Source: a methane-oxidizing endosymbiont of Gigantopelta aegis
Lineage (GTDB): Bacteria; Pseudomonadota; Gammaproteobacteria; Methylococcales; Methylomonadaceae
DNA: 64,000 nucleotides
Assembly: GCF_016097405.1 (NCBI RefSeq)
Contig: NZ_JAEHGD010000001.1
Span: forward strand, 1,122,689-1,186,688
Direction of reading: 5' to 3'
This document shows positions 37,377 to 45,080 of the stretch, one piece after another. Each line of letters opens with the position of its first letter. The first letter of the stretch is position 1. The notes under the pieces are model-generated. The model did not search any database. It was given only the letters and a program-made list of their open reading frames with translations, and was not told the origin of the DNA. The position numbers and the translations under genes are program-made.

Positions 37377-38141
37377 TCATGCAGGAATAATGACAGCTTT
37401 AGCCAATAATTGCTCGAATACGGGTAATCCATGTGTTACGAGGGACTCAGGATTTGCGGGCAATAGTGTTTCAGCAATACGGTTAATATAACTTATTGCT
37501 GTTTGTCCAGCATTGTTCTCAATCGCCTGTAACAATTGAAAGATTAAGGCGTTGATTTCAATAAAATGAACGTCATCATGCGCATCCCGATAAACCAGCA
37601 AAAAGGTCGGCTGCTCAGGCGGCGTTAGCGGCATAAATTGCGGTGATATTTTATGTACAGGGTATTGATAAGCCAGAGGCCAGGCCAAAGGCGACAGCCG
37701 AACGGTTAAATCCGCTATTGTTTCAGTCTTTGCTGTACGATTTGTCGGTAACGCCTCTTGTGCGATCGACAGTTTCATTTCGACCCATTCATAATGCGCC
37801 AGTTCCACTAGAAACGGAAAATCCTCGGTATTGTTGCGCTCATTTTGTAAATAATCGATAAATTCTTCTGCAATTTCTGAGAAATATGGCGTCGTACAGG
37901 CATGGCGGGCAAAAAAATCCTGTGCTAGTGCCAGCCATTGTTGATCGGACAACAGTGTGCGGATCACCGGAAAATTGGAACTTAAAAAACTTTCAATATT
38001 ATTGAAAAACAGCTCCCGGTAGGCCGCCATGCGTTTTTGCTCAACATCAGCAGGTTGAGGATTATTAAATGGATCGCGAATATAGGCTGCAAAACATGCT
38101 TGAACGCGTTGGAAATGTTTCTCAGGCTGTTTGTTTTTCAT
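37377..38141 (-). CDS. hvfC: HvfC/BufC-family (DUF2063) RiPP maturation partner
   Basis: 254-residue protein with the DUF2063 N-terminal domain: FQRVQACFAAYIRDPFNN, YRELFFNNIESFLSSNFPVI, and WLALAQDFFARH. Members of this family act as partner proteins that present the precursor peptide to the MNIO (DUF692) enzyme. It overlaps the DUF692 gene by 20 bases on the same strand, so they are translationally coupled. The C-terminal part (about 150-254) is a variable RRE-like region. Known as HvfC or BufC depending on the cluster type. Confidence 0.88.
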   Translation of the reverse strand: MKNKQPEKHFQRVQACFAAYIRDPFNNPQPADVEQKRMAAYRELFFNNIESFLSSNFPVIRTLLSDQQWLALAQDFFARHACTTPYFSEIAEEFIDYLQNERNNTEDFPFLVELAHYEWVEMKLSIAQEALPTNRTAKTETIADLTVRLSPLAWPLAYQYPVHKISPQFMPLTPPEQPTFLLVYRDAHDDVHFIEINALIFQLLQAIENNAGQTAISYINRIAETLLPANPESLVTHGLPVFEQLLAKAVIIPA

Positions 38142-38973
38142 GCTGCACCACCCAAGCCTGTTGAATATGACGAATGGTTTCTACCTCGCCGGCCAAATCT
38201 GCCAACGGTGGTAAATTAAAGTCACGCTCCAGCAATGTTGGAAACACACCATACCATTCATAGGCTTTAGCGAGTAATTTCCATACCGGATCAATAACAT
38301 CGGCGCCATGGGTGTCAATCAAAAAATCATCCGCTTCAATATAGTGGCCGGCAATATGTGCGTAGGCGATACGATCAGCAGGAATGGCTTTTAAAAAGGC
38401 TTCGGCATCATAGCTATGATTGATGCTGTTGACATAAATATTATTGATGTCGATCAACACATCACAATCGGCTTCTTCGATAACGGCATTGAAAAAATCA
38501 ATTTCCGCCATTTCCTGACCTGGTGCCGCATAGTAAGACACGTTTTCAATCGCAATTTTCTGCTCCAGAATATCCTGTACCCGGCGAATGCGGGCAGCGA
38601 CATGATGAATGGCGTCTTCGGTAAATGGAATAGGCATCAAGTCGTATAAATGCCCCTCATGACTGCAATAGCTCAAATGTTCGCTGTAAAACTTGATTTG
38701 ATGCTGTTGCATGAATTGTTTGACCGCCTTAACAAAATCTTCATCTAATGGATCACTACTACCAATCGATAAAGACAATCCATGACAAACAAAATCAAAT
38801 TGTTCGGTCATAGCGCGAAACTGCTTGCCCAGTTTTCCGCCAAGCGTCATCCAGTTTTCAGGTGCAACTTCGTAAAAAGAAACATTTTCCGGCGGCTGTT
38901 CCAGGCATTCAGTCAAGAAGGAACGGCGCAAACCAAGACCTGCACCCTGTACTTTATTCCGGCAGGTTTCCAT
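38122..38973 (-). CDS. hvfB: MNIO-family (DUF692) peptide-modifying oxygenase, HvfB/BufB type
   Basis: 283-residue TIM-barrel enzyme of the multinuclear non-heme iron oxidative (MNIO, DUF692) family. Visible segments: GAGLGLRRSFLTECLE at the start, CHGLSLSIGSSDPLDEDFVK, the metal-site EHLSYCSHEG, IENVSYYAAPG, DINNIYVNSINHSYDAE, YAHIAGHYIEADDFLIDTHG, and LLERDFNLPP. His, Asp and Glu residues in these motifs bind two or three irons. Related enzymes convert cysteines of precursor peptides into oxazolone-thioamide or 5-thiooxazole groups that bind copper. It follows the precursor gene, with a hairpin terminator in between. Confidence 0.92.
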   Translation of the reverse strand: METCRNKVQGAGLGLRRSFLTECLEQPPENVSFYEVAPENWMTLGGKLGKQFRAMTEQFDFVCHGLSLSIGSSDPLDEDFVKAVKQFMQQHQIKFYSEHLSYCSHEGHLYDLMPIPFTEDAIHHVAARIRRVQDILEQKIAIENVSYYAAPGQEMAEIDFFNAVIEEADCDVLIDINNIYVNSINHSYDAEAFLKAIPADRIAYAHIAGHYIEADDFLIDTHGADVIDPVWKLLAKAYEWYGVFPTLLERDFNLPPLADLAGEVETIRHIQQAWVVQHEKQTA

Positions 38974-39002
38974 AACAGCCCCTTAAGTTGAATTAAAATA
39001 AA

Positions 39003-39031
39003 AAATCCGGGACACAAATTGCCCCGGATTT
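39003..39031 (-). terminator. Hairpin terminator between precursor and maturase genes
   Basis: Read on -, a 9-bp perfect stem (AAATCCGGG with CCCGGATTT) and 11-base loop are followed by TTTATTTT. It lies 25 bases after the precursor stop and 30 bases before the maturase start. Partial read-through would give much more precursor than enzyme message. Confidence 0.8.
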
Positions 39032-39055
39032 ACTTTGAATAACCGGGAAAGTAGA

Positions 39056-39769
39056 TTATTCGCCGGCTGCCGTATCAGGATCAACTTTGGCACCACAACT
39101 CATTTCACCACCTTTCATACCCCCCATGCCTTTCCCTTGCATACCACTCATCCCTTTCATGCCTCCCATTTTTTTCATCATGGCACCGCAGCTCATTTCA
39201 CCACTTTTCATTTTCTCCATCATGGCGCCGCAGCTCATTTCACCGCTTTTCATTTTCTCCATCATGGCACCACAGCTCATTTCGCCATCCGTCTTCATGC
39301 CACCCATACCTTTCATATCATCCTTACCTTTCCCTTCCATACCGCAAGCGCCTTCCTTGCCTTTCATCATCGCACCACAGCTATTTTCCAAGCCTTTTTT
39401 CATTTTTCCATTTTCCATCATGGCGCCGCATTTTCCTTCGCCACAAGCTGCCTCCTGAGTTTTTGGCTTGTATTTTTTAACCGTGTAGTTTTGTTGTCCA
39501 CCGGTTTTGCTTAAATTCCCGGCGCATTTCCCTTCACCGCATTTCGCCTCGCCACATTTCCCTTCACCGCAAGCGCCTTCGACTTTTTTAGTCATATTAG
39601 CGCCACATTTCATTTCAGAAGTATTATCAGATTGAGCCACCTGCATATAGCCTTCAGACAATTCATTCATAGCGAACGGGTTACTTTCGGCAACGGCCGT
39701 TGCCGAAAAGCTGGAAACAACAGTGGCGCCGATGGCAGTAACGAATGGTTTTTTATGTAATTTTTTCAT
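39056..39769 (-). CDS. hvfA: HvfA/bufferin-type RiPP precursor with long Cys/Met repeats
   Basis: 237-residue secreted precursor. The signal peptide is residues 1-27 (ending TAVA). The body has 13 cysteines in two blocks. The first has EGKCG/EAKCG-type motifs (ACGEGKCGEAKCGEGKCAG, then ACGEGKCG), the hallmark of HvfA peptides modified by HvfB/HvfC. The second repeats SCGAMM with Lys- and Met-rich spacers (GEMSCGAMMEKMKS twice, then related units) and Gly-Met stretches. Known members of this class are usually around 100 residues, so the length and the second block are unusual. It is followed by a terminator and by the maturase genes. Copper or other soft-metal binding is inferred. Confidence 0.85.
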   Translation of the reverse strand: MKKLHKKPFVTAIGATVVSSFSATAVAESNPFAMNELSEGYMQVAQSDNTSEMKCGANMTKKVEGACGEGKCGEAKCGEGKCAGNLSKTGGQQNYTVKKYKPKTQEAACGEGKCGAMMENGKMKKGLENSCGAMMKGKEGACGMEGKGKDDMKGMGGMKTDGEMSCGAMMEKMKSGEMSCGAMMEKMKSGEMSCGAMMKKMGGMKGMSGMQGKGMGGMKGGEMSCGAKVDPDTAAGE

Positions 39770-39786
39770 AGCTATTCTCTTGTGTT

Positions 39787-40224
39787 TTATTGAGTGGATT
39801 CTGTGTTATCTGACTCTGGTATTTCAACCGCCGTCTGTCCAGGTTTTATTTTTAATAACCAGCCGCCTTGACCAAGACAACCGCCCTCTTTAGACCGGGC
39901 AAATAAATTGATACGCGCAAAGGTATTTTGCAGATCTCCCGGCAATTTTCCTTTAGCAACAAAAAAATTAGTTTTATCGATAATGGTCAATTCCACCGGA
40001 AGTTTTCTTGCTTCGGCCTTAATTGTACTTGGGTCTGCCCAATTTGAGACATGGAATGAAATCTCGCTACCTGGCTCGACTTCAGATAAGTGTTCAGGAA
40101 CAAAAGTCCTGAATTTGGGTTTTTTACAGCCTTTCTCTTCCTCGGAACGGGCATTGTATGAAAAAGCCTGATGAGAAAAAGACAAGAGGCAAAGAAGTGT
40201 GATTAAGCTTTTTGTTATCGTCAT
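39787..40224 (-). CDS. Secreted protein of unknown function in the MNIO cluster
   Basis: 145-residue exported protein (signal peptide to about residue 22, SHQAFS). The mature part contains two cysteines (KGCKKPKFRTF and GGCLGQGGWLLKI) and a beta-rich sequence around EPGSEISFHVSNWADPSTIK, suggestive of an immunoglobulin- or CopC-like fold, but no family is recognised. It lies 17 bases upstream of the precursor on the same strand and is probably the first gene of that transcript. Confidence 0.75.
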   Translation of the reverse strand: MTITKSLITLLCLLSFSHQAFSYNARSEEEKGCKKPKFRTFVPEHLSEVEPGSEISFHVSNWADPSTIKAEARKLPVELTIIDKTNFFVAKGKLPGDLQNTFARINLFARSKEGGCLGQGGWLLKIKPGQTAVEIPESDNTESTQ

Positions 40225-40343
40225 TATTAGCCCTCTTTAATACATGCAGCATATCAGACTTTAATGACTTTTAGTGTCTATTTCAACTGGTTTATTTTAT
40301 GAACAAACAATCCTTTATTTTTTCTGTTCAGAAACGACTACGC

Positions 40344-41321
40344 TTAATCATCATCGTCAGGAATTTGTGAGCGGCATTCGTGTGAAAGCAGAATCTGACC
40401 GCCTCGGACAACGATTTCATCGCCCGGGTTGATGTTATCGGAGACAAGATAGCCTTTTTGCACGGGTGTGTAATGGTCAATATTTTGATGTCGGAAATGT
40501 TCCGGGCCCGTTTTGATATACACGAAAGCCTGACCTAGATGCCATAACAAGGCAGAAGCCGGAATAAACAAACCGTGTTGCGTAGCACCCGCTAAAGGCA
40601 CAGACACACTGAAATGTTGTTTATTGTGTAAATGGCCATCGTGCGTAATGAATAGAATTTGGGATGTTTGGCGGACAACATCGAATACGTCAATATTCGG
40701 CAGCGGCTGAACCTTTATGGTCTGTTGAGCGCCGGTAATGTTGATATCCAACGTGTTGATAGCGCTCATCACAGCCTGTCGTGGTCTTGGAATGGCAATG
40801 ATTTTGCTGTTTCCAGTCAGTAGATCATCAACCTGGCCATGTTGTTGGCAAAAAATATCGGCTAATTGCTGCCACTGTAAACGGTTTTTGCTCATCAGGG
40901 TGTGGTAACGCAGGGTTGCTGTGTTTAGCGTGGTTTGGTCAGCCAGCCATTGCCGTTTTTGCTGCTCTACCGCACGCAACGAAGTCGCCTTATTGCGATA
41001 CATGGTTTGCACACGGGCCAGTGCCGACTGACTGATGTTAAATTGCGCCCGCGCTTGTTCCATCAGCTGTTTGTTTTCCAGACATTGGCGTCGGAATGAA
41101 AGCAATGGTGTTAAATCCAGTACAGCACCATAATGCGGCAACTGAGCTGCAACTTGAAGGGTTTGTGCAGGCTGTGTTTCAATCAGCGCATTTTGCTGCA
41201 TGGAAAGTGGCAGATTGACAAGAATACTAATAGGCTCATTTTCATCATCGTCATCAGCCATAGCAACAGACGGCATGCCGAATAGGGCCAATAAAAAAAA
41301 ATAATAAACAGACATAGTCAA
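40344..41321 (-). CDS. Periplasmic adaptor (membrane-fusion-like) protein
   Basis: 325-residue exported protein with signal peptide ending AMA and an acidic DDDDEN start. A helical hairpin region (about 80-160) is rich in Gln and Leu, and the C-terminal part has barrel-like segments (LPHYGAVLDLTPLL, VYIKTGPEHFRHQNI, KGYLVSDNINPGDEIVVRGG) as in HlyD/RND adaptors. The C-terminus is again acidic (PDDDD). It starts 6 bases after the permease stop on the same strand, so it probably forms an export system with the ABC genes. Similarity to RND or ABC adaptors is by pattern only. Confidence 0.7.
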   Translation of the reverse strand: MTMSVYYFFLLALFGMPSVAMADDDDENEPISILVNLPLSMQQNALIETQPAQTLQVAAQLPHYGAVLDLTPLLSFRRQCLENKQLMEQARAQFNISQSALARVQTMYRNKATSLRAVEQQKRQWLADQTTLNTATLRYHTLMSKNRLQWQQLADIFCQQHGQVDDLLTGNSKIIAIPRPRQAVMSAINTLDINITGAQQTIKVQPLPNIDVFDVVRQTSQILFITHDGHLHNKQHFSVSVPLAGATQHGLFIPASALLWHLGQAFVYIKTGPEHFRHQNIDHYTPVQKGYLVSDNINPGDEIVVRGGQILLSHECRSQIPDDDD

Positions 41322-41327
41322 TATTGT

Positions 41328-43808
41328 TTAATTTTTAAGAATGGTCAGCGGTGGCTGAGTAACGACCTTTCTGACGGCGATAAACCCCATCAGGGCGATC
41401 AATAGACTGCCGCCTGTCACAGTGATAAAGGCCTGTGCGATATGCCAATGAAACTCAAGATGCAACACCTTGTGATACAAGGCGAATAAAATCAGTTCAG
41501 ACAAGATGACCGCCGACAAAGTTGAAAACAGACCTAACAACAAAAATTCAAAAAATTGTGCACGCTGAAGCAATGCCCGGCTGGCACCTAAGGTACGTAT
41601 CAGAGCACCTTCGTACAGGCGTTGATCCAGACTGGCGTAAATGGCTGCTAATAATACGGTAAATCCAGCCAGCATGGCAAAATACAGTAAAAAATTGATC
41701 GCCGCCGTCAATTGCCTGAGGATATTTTTAAATTGTGCCAGTAATTGATCGACTTCCAGAATCGTCATCGCTGGAAATTGTTTCAGCATGGTATTTAGAA
41801 AGGCTTTCTGGTTTGCGGGTAGGTAAAAGCTGGTGATGTAGGTGTGCGCATAATTTTTGAGTGAACCCGGTGAAAAAATAAAATAAAAATTTGGCTTCAT
41901 GGTATCCCAACGGACTTTTCGTAGACTGGTGACTACGGCTTCCTGTCGTTGGCTGCCGATGCTGAAGGTCAATTTGTCGTGTAGTTTCAGTTTCAAATTT
42001 TCAGCCAGTTTGGACTCAACCGAGACCTGGTTCAAAGCAGCCGGCTCAGACCACCACTGACCCGCCACGATACGGTTATCGGCCGGTAGTTGTTTATGCC
42101 AGGTCAGGCTTAAATCGCGATGTGTCGCACGCTCCCCCTGGGAGTCTTTGGAAACAATCTGATTGACCGGAATATCGTTGATTTTTATCAACCGTCCGCG
42201 AACAACGGGATAAAAGTCGCTGACCTCAATAGCGTACTGTTTAAATAAATCGACCAAGGATGTTTTTTGCTGAGGGAAAATATTCAAGGCAAAATGATTG
42301 GGTGCGTGTTCCGGCAGTTGTTTGCGCCAGTCGGTCAGCAAATCGTTGCGTACATTCAGGCTGATCAGAATGGCAACCAAGGTCAGGCTGAAAGCCAAAA
42401 TTTGTGGCACACTGTTTTGCCCAGGATGATTCAGATGGCGCAGGCCAATTTTTAATGGCAAGGGCAAAATCGGCAGCAAACGGCGACTGGCGACCAGAAT
42501 GCCGTGCATAAGCAGACTCAACGCGACTAGAAACACCAGGCTACCACCGAGCAAAATAGCGCTCATTTTGACATCATCGGTATAGCGAACAATCAGGACA
42601 GCCAAAACACTCAAGGCCAAGCCATAAACTAACCAGGCGCTGGCCGGCAATGGCGTCAAATCCTGCCGCAAAACGCGCAAAGGCGAAACCTGTTTCAGCC
42701 GCAGCAACGGCGGCAGGGAAAAACCGAACAATATCGCCAGCCCGGTTAAGACACCAAACAGCATCGACAAAATGCCAGGACTGGCGACGCTAGCAGGTAA
42801 CAAATCTCTGAGCAGATGAAACAGGCCCTCTTGCCCCAGCCAGCCTGTTAGGCCGCCAAGCACGCTGACGACCAGCCCAAGCAGGACAAATTGAATCAAA
42901 AAAAGCCTTAATACCTCACCTTGCTTGAGTCCTAAACAGCGCAGCATGGCGGTGGTATTGAAATGACGTTCGCTATAACGGCGACTGGCCATGGCAATCG
43001 CAACACCGGCAATCAATACGACGACGATACTGGACAAGCCCAGATAGCGTTGAGCCCGTTCTAATGCGGCGCCAAGCTGTGGCCGATCCTGGTAAATATC
43101 CATAATACGTTGCGAAGGATTGAGATGCGGCTTGACCTGACGACTGAATGCGCTGATAGCCTCAGCTGGACCTGCAAACTGGAAGAAATAATGGACATGA
43201 CTACCGGGCTGAATGACTTGGGTGGCATCTAAATCTTGCCAGTTCATCATCACCCGGGGCGACAGGCTGTAAAGGTCGCCACGTTTGTCTGGTTCATAAC
43301 TGAGTCTATGGCTGATTTTAAGTTTTTTATCGCCCACTTGAAACCAGTCGCCAATCTGAAGTTTTAAGGCCGATAAAATACGTTGCTCAACCCAGACGTG
43401 GCCAGGCATTGGCCCTTGCCGGTGAATGCTTTCATGGTATTGCGAGTCGACTGTTTTCAACACACCGCGTAAGGGATAATGCGCACTGACTGCTTTGATG
43501 CCCGCCAGCAGAATTTCATCATTTTCCATTAAGACGGTGGAAAACTCGGCCGTTCGGGCTTGCTTCAATCCCAATTTTTTCGCCTGTTTCAACCACAAAT
43601 CAGGGATCGGTTCAGGGCTGGTAATCACTAAATCAGCGGCCAGAAAGGTCGCTGCCTGTTGACTCATGGTGCGCTGCAATCGATCGGAAAACAGGCTGAT
43701 GGTGGTGGTACTGCTGATAGCGATGAGCAATGCCAGCATCAATAAGGTCAATTCTCCAGCACGAATATCACGCCATAAAAATCGCCAGGCTAAGGAAAAA
43801 AAATTCAT
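41328..43808 (-). CDS. ABC transporter permease of the FtsX/YbbP type
   Basis: 826-residue inner-membrane permease with two FtsX-like domains. The N-terminal helix (MNFFSLAWRFLWRDIRAGEL) is followed by a large periplasmic MacB-PCD-like domain, four helices (about 265-425), further helices, a second periplasmic region, and C-terminal helices ending in QPPLTILKN. I start at 43808 because this ATG overlaps the ATPase stop codon; an upstream in-frame start at 43847 would lie inside the ATPase gene. YbbAP-type transporters are linked to export of lipids or secondary metabolites, but the substrate is unknown. Confidence 0.88.
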   Translation of the reverse strand: MNFFSLAWRFLWRDIRAGELTLLMLALLIAISSTTTISLFSDRLQRTMSQQAATFLAADLVITSPEPIPDLWLKQAKKLGLKQARTAEFSTVLMENDEILLAGIKAVSAHYPLRGVLKTVDSQYHESIHRQGPMPGHVWVEQRILSALKLQIGDWFQVGDKKLKISHRLSYEPDKRGDLYSLSPRVMMNWQDLDATQVIQPGSHVHYFFQFAGPAEAISAFSRQVKPHLNPSQRIMDIYQDRPQLGAALERAQRYLGLSSIVVVLIAGVAIAMASRRYSERHFNTTAMLRCLGLKQGEVLRLFLIQFVLLGLVVSVLGGLTGWLGQEGLFHLLRDLLPASVASPGILSMLFGVLTGLAILFGFSLPPLLRLKQVSPLRVLRQDLTPLPASAWLVYGLALSVLAVLIVRYTDDVKMSAILLGGSLVFLVALSLLMHGILVASRRLLPILPLPLKIGLRHLNHPGQNSVPQILAFSLTLVAILISLNVRNDLLTDWRKQLPEHAPNHFALNIFPQQKTSLVDLFKQYAIEVSDFYPVVRGRLIKINDIPVNQIVSKDSQGERATHRDLSLTWHKQLPADNRIVAGQWWSEPAALNQVSVESKLAENLKLKLHDKLTFSIGSQRQEAVVTSLRKVRWDTMKPNFYFIFSPGSLKNYAHTYITSFYLPANQKAFLNTMLKQFPAMTILEVDQLLAQFKNILRQLTAAINFLLYFAMLAGFTVLLAAIYASLDQRLYEGALIRTLGASRALLQRAQFFEFLLLGLFSTLSAVILSELILFALYHKVLHLEFHWHIAQAFITVTGGSLLIALMGFIAVRKVVTQPPLTILKN

Positions 43809-44482
43809 AACAAGCGTCCCGCCGAAATTTCGATACGCCGCTGGCAATGATCAGCTAGAGCCGCATCGTGGGTAACTAATACCAGCGTGGTGTGTTGTTC
43901 TTGATTGAGTTCGAATAACAAATCAATGATATGTTGCCCCGTTTGGCTGTCTAAATTACCCGTCGGCTCATCGGCGAACAAAATAGCCGGGCGGGTGACA
44001 AAGGCCCGCGCTAACGCCACCCGTTGCTGTTCACCGCCGGATAATTGCCGAGGTGTGTGGCTACTGCGTTCCGCTAAGCCCACACGCTCGAGCATGGCAC
44101 TCGCCTTTTCTTCCGCATGCGGGTCTTCAATCAATTCCAGCGGCAGCATTACATTTTCCAGTGCGGTCAAGCCGGGCAATAATTGGAACGACTGAAACAC
44201 AAAGCCAATCAGTTCGCGCCGGACTTCGGCACGTTCGTCTTCATCCATCACCGTAATATCTTGCCCGGCAATGCGAATAATGCCGGAGCTGGCGTTGTCC
44301 AGTCCAGCCAATAAACTCAACAGGGTTGACTTGCCTGAACCGGATGCCCCTAAAATAGCCAGACTATCACCTTTTACAATTGTCAGGCTGACTGCGGATA
44401 AAATCGTCAACGGGCCGTTACGGGTGTCGACGATTTTGCTAACATTGTCGGTTTCAATAATCGGTATAGAGGTTTGTGACAT
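43805..44482 (-). CDS. ybbA: ABC transporter ATP-binding protein (YbbA-like)
   Basis: 225-residue ATPase. Walker A LGASGSGKSTLLSLLAGLD, signature RQLSGGEQQRVALARAF, Walker B PAILFADEPTGNLDSQTG and H-loop VLVTHDAAL. The LolD/MacB-like subclass feeds FtsX-type permeases. The permease follows immediately (overlapping ATGA). The start codon shares bases with the tesA start on the opposite strand. The E. coli ybbA gene is also divergent from tesA. Confidence 0.9.
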   Translation of the reverse strand: MSQTSIPIIETDNVSKIVDTRNGPLTILSAVSLTIVKGDSLAILGASGSGKSTLLSLLAGLDNASSGIIRIAGQDITVMDEDERAEVRRELIGFVFQSFQLLPGLTALENVMLPLELIEDPHAEEKASAMLERVGLAERSSHTPRQLSGGEQQRVALARAFVTRPAILFADEPTGNLDSQTGQHIIDLLFELNQEQHTTLVLVTHDAALADHCQRRIEISAGRLL

Positions 44483-45080
44483 GCGAAAGTTGGGGGTTTT
44501 GATTGGGTTGATGCTATTGTCGGTGACTGTTCAGGCAAAATCAATCGTTGTTCTTGGCGATAGCATCAGTGCTGGTTACGGGATGGACGTCAATCAGGGC
44601 TGGGTGAGTCTGTTACAACAGCGTTTGCAAAAAACAGATCCTACGATAAGGCTGTATAACGAGAGTATCAGCGGCGAAACAACGGCCGGCGGATTGGCCA
44701 GAATCAAATCTATTCTAAAGCAGCGCCAGCCCGATATTGTCATCATCGAACTGGGGGCAAACGATGGCTTGCGCGGTCTTTCGCCCATTATGATGAAGCA
44801 GAATCTAGGACGGATGATTGAACTTTCCCAAAACGCCGGCGCTAAGGTGTTATTGCTGAGCATGCGTATTCCACCGAATTATGGCAAACGTTATACCAAG
44901 ATGTTTTATCAAACCTATGCTCAATTAGGCGAACAATATGCTATTCCCGTCGTGCCTTTTCTATTAGAAGATGTCGCATTAGCCAAAGAACTAATGCAAC
45001 AGGATGGCTTACACCCTAACCAGAAAGCCCAGGCCTTGATTGCAGAAAAAGTCTGGCAGTATTTGAATCAGGTGCTTTAA
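44481..45080 (+). CDS. tesA: Arylesterase / acyl-CoA thioesterase I (TesA)
   Basis: 199-residue GDSL-family periplasmic hydrolase. Signal peptide MRKLGVLIGLMLLSVTVQA; block I VLGDSISAGYG (nucleophilic Ser), block II Gly in SGETTAGGL, block III GANDGLRG, block V DGLHPNQKAQ (catalytic Asp/His). The start is taken at 44481, where the signal peptide begins; a longer upstream frame would run inside the ybbA gene. It ends 4 bases into the opposite-strand chaperone gene. Hydrolyses esters, thioesters and lysophospholipids in the periplasm. Confidence 0.93.
   Translation: MRKLGVLIGLMLLSVTVQAKSIVVLGDSISAGYGMDVNQGWVSLLQQRLQKTDPTIRLYNESISGETTAGGLARIKSILKQRQPDIVIIELGANDGLRGLSPIMMKQNLGRMIELSQNAGAKVLLLSMRIPPNYGKRYTKMFYQTYAQLGEQYAIPVVPFLLEDVALAKELMQQDGLHPNQKAQALIAEKVWQYLNQVL

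Noticed and set aside
39035..39514. Long + strand frames opposite the RiPP precursor gene (His/Pro/Phe-rich)
   Set aside because: They are antisense shadows of the Cys/Met repeats of the precursor; low complexity, no ribosome site or signal, and the - strand has a full signal peptide and operon partners.
36800..40224. A methanobactin operon (mbnABC)
   Set aside because: The DUF692 enzyme is shared, but the precursor is a long secreted protein with EGKC motifs, not a short MbnA peptide, and the partner is DUF2063 rather than MbnC.
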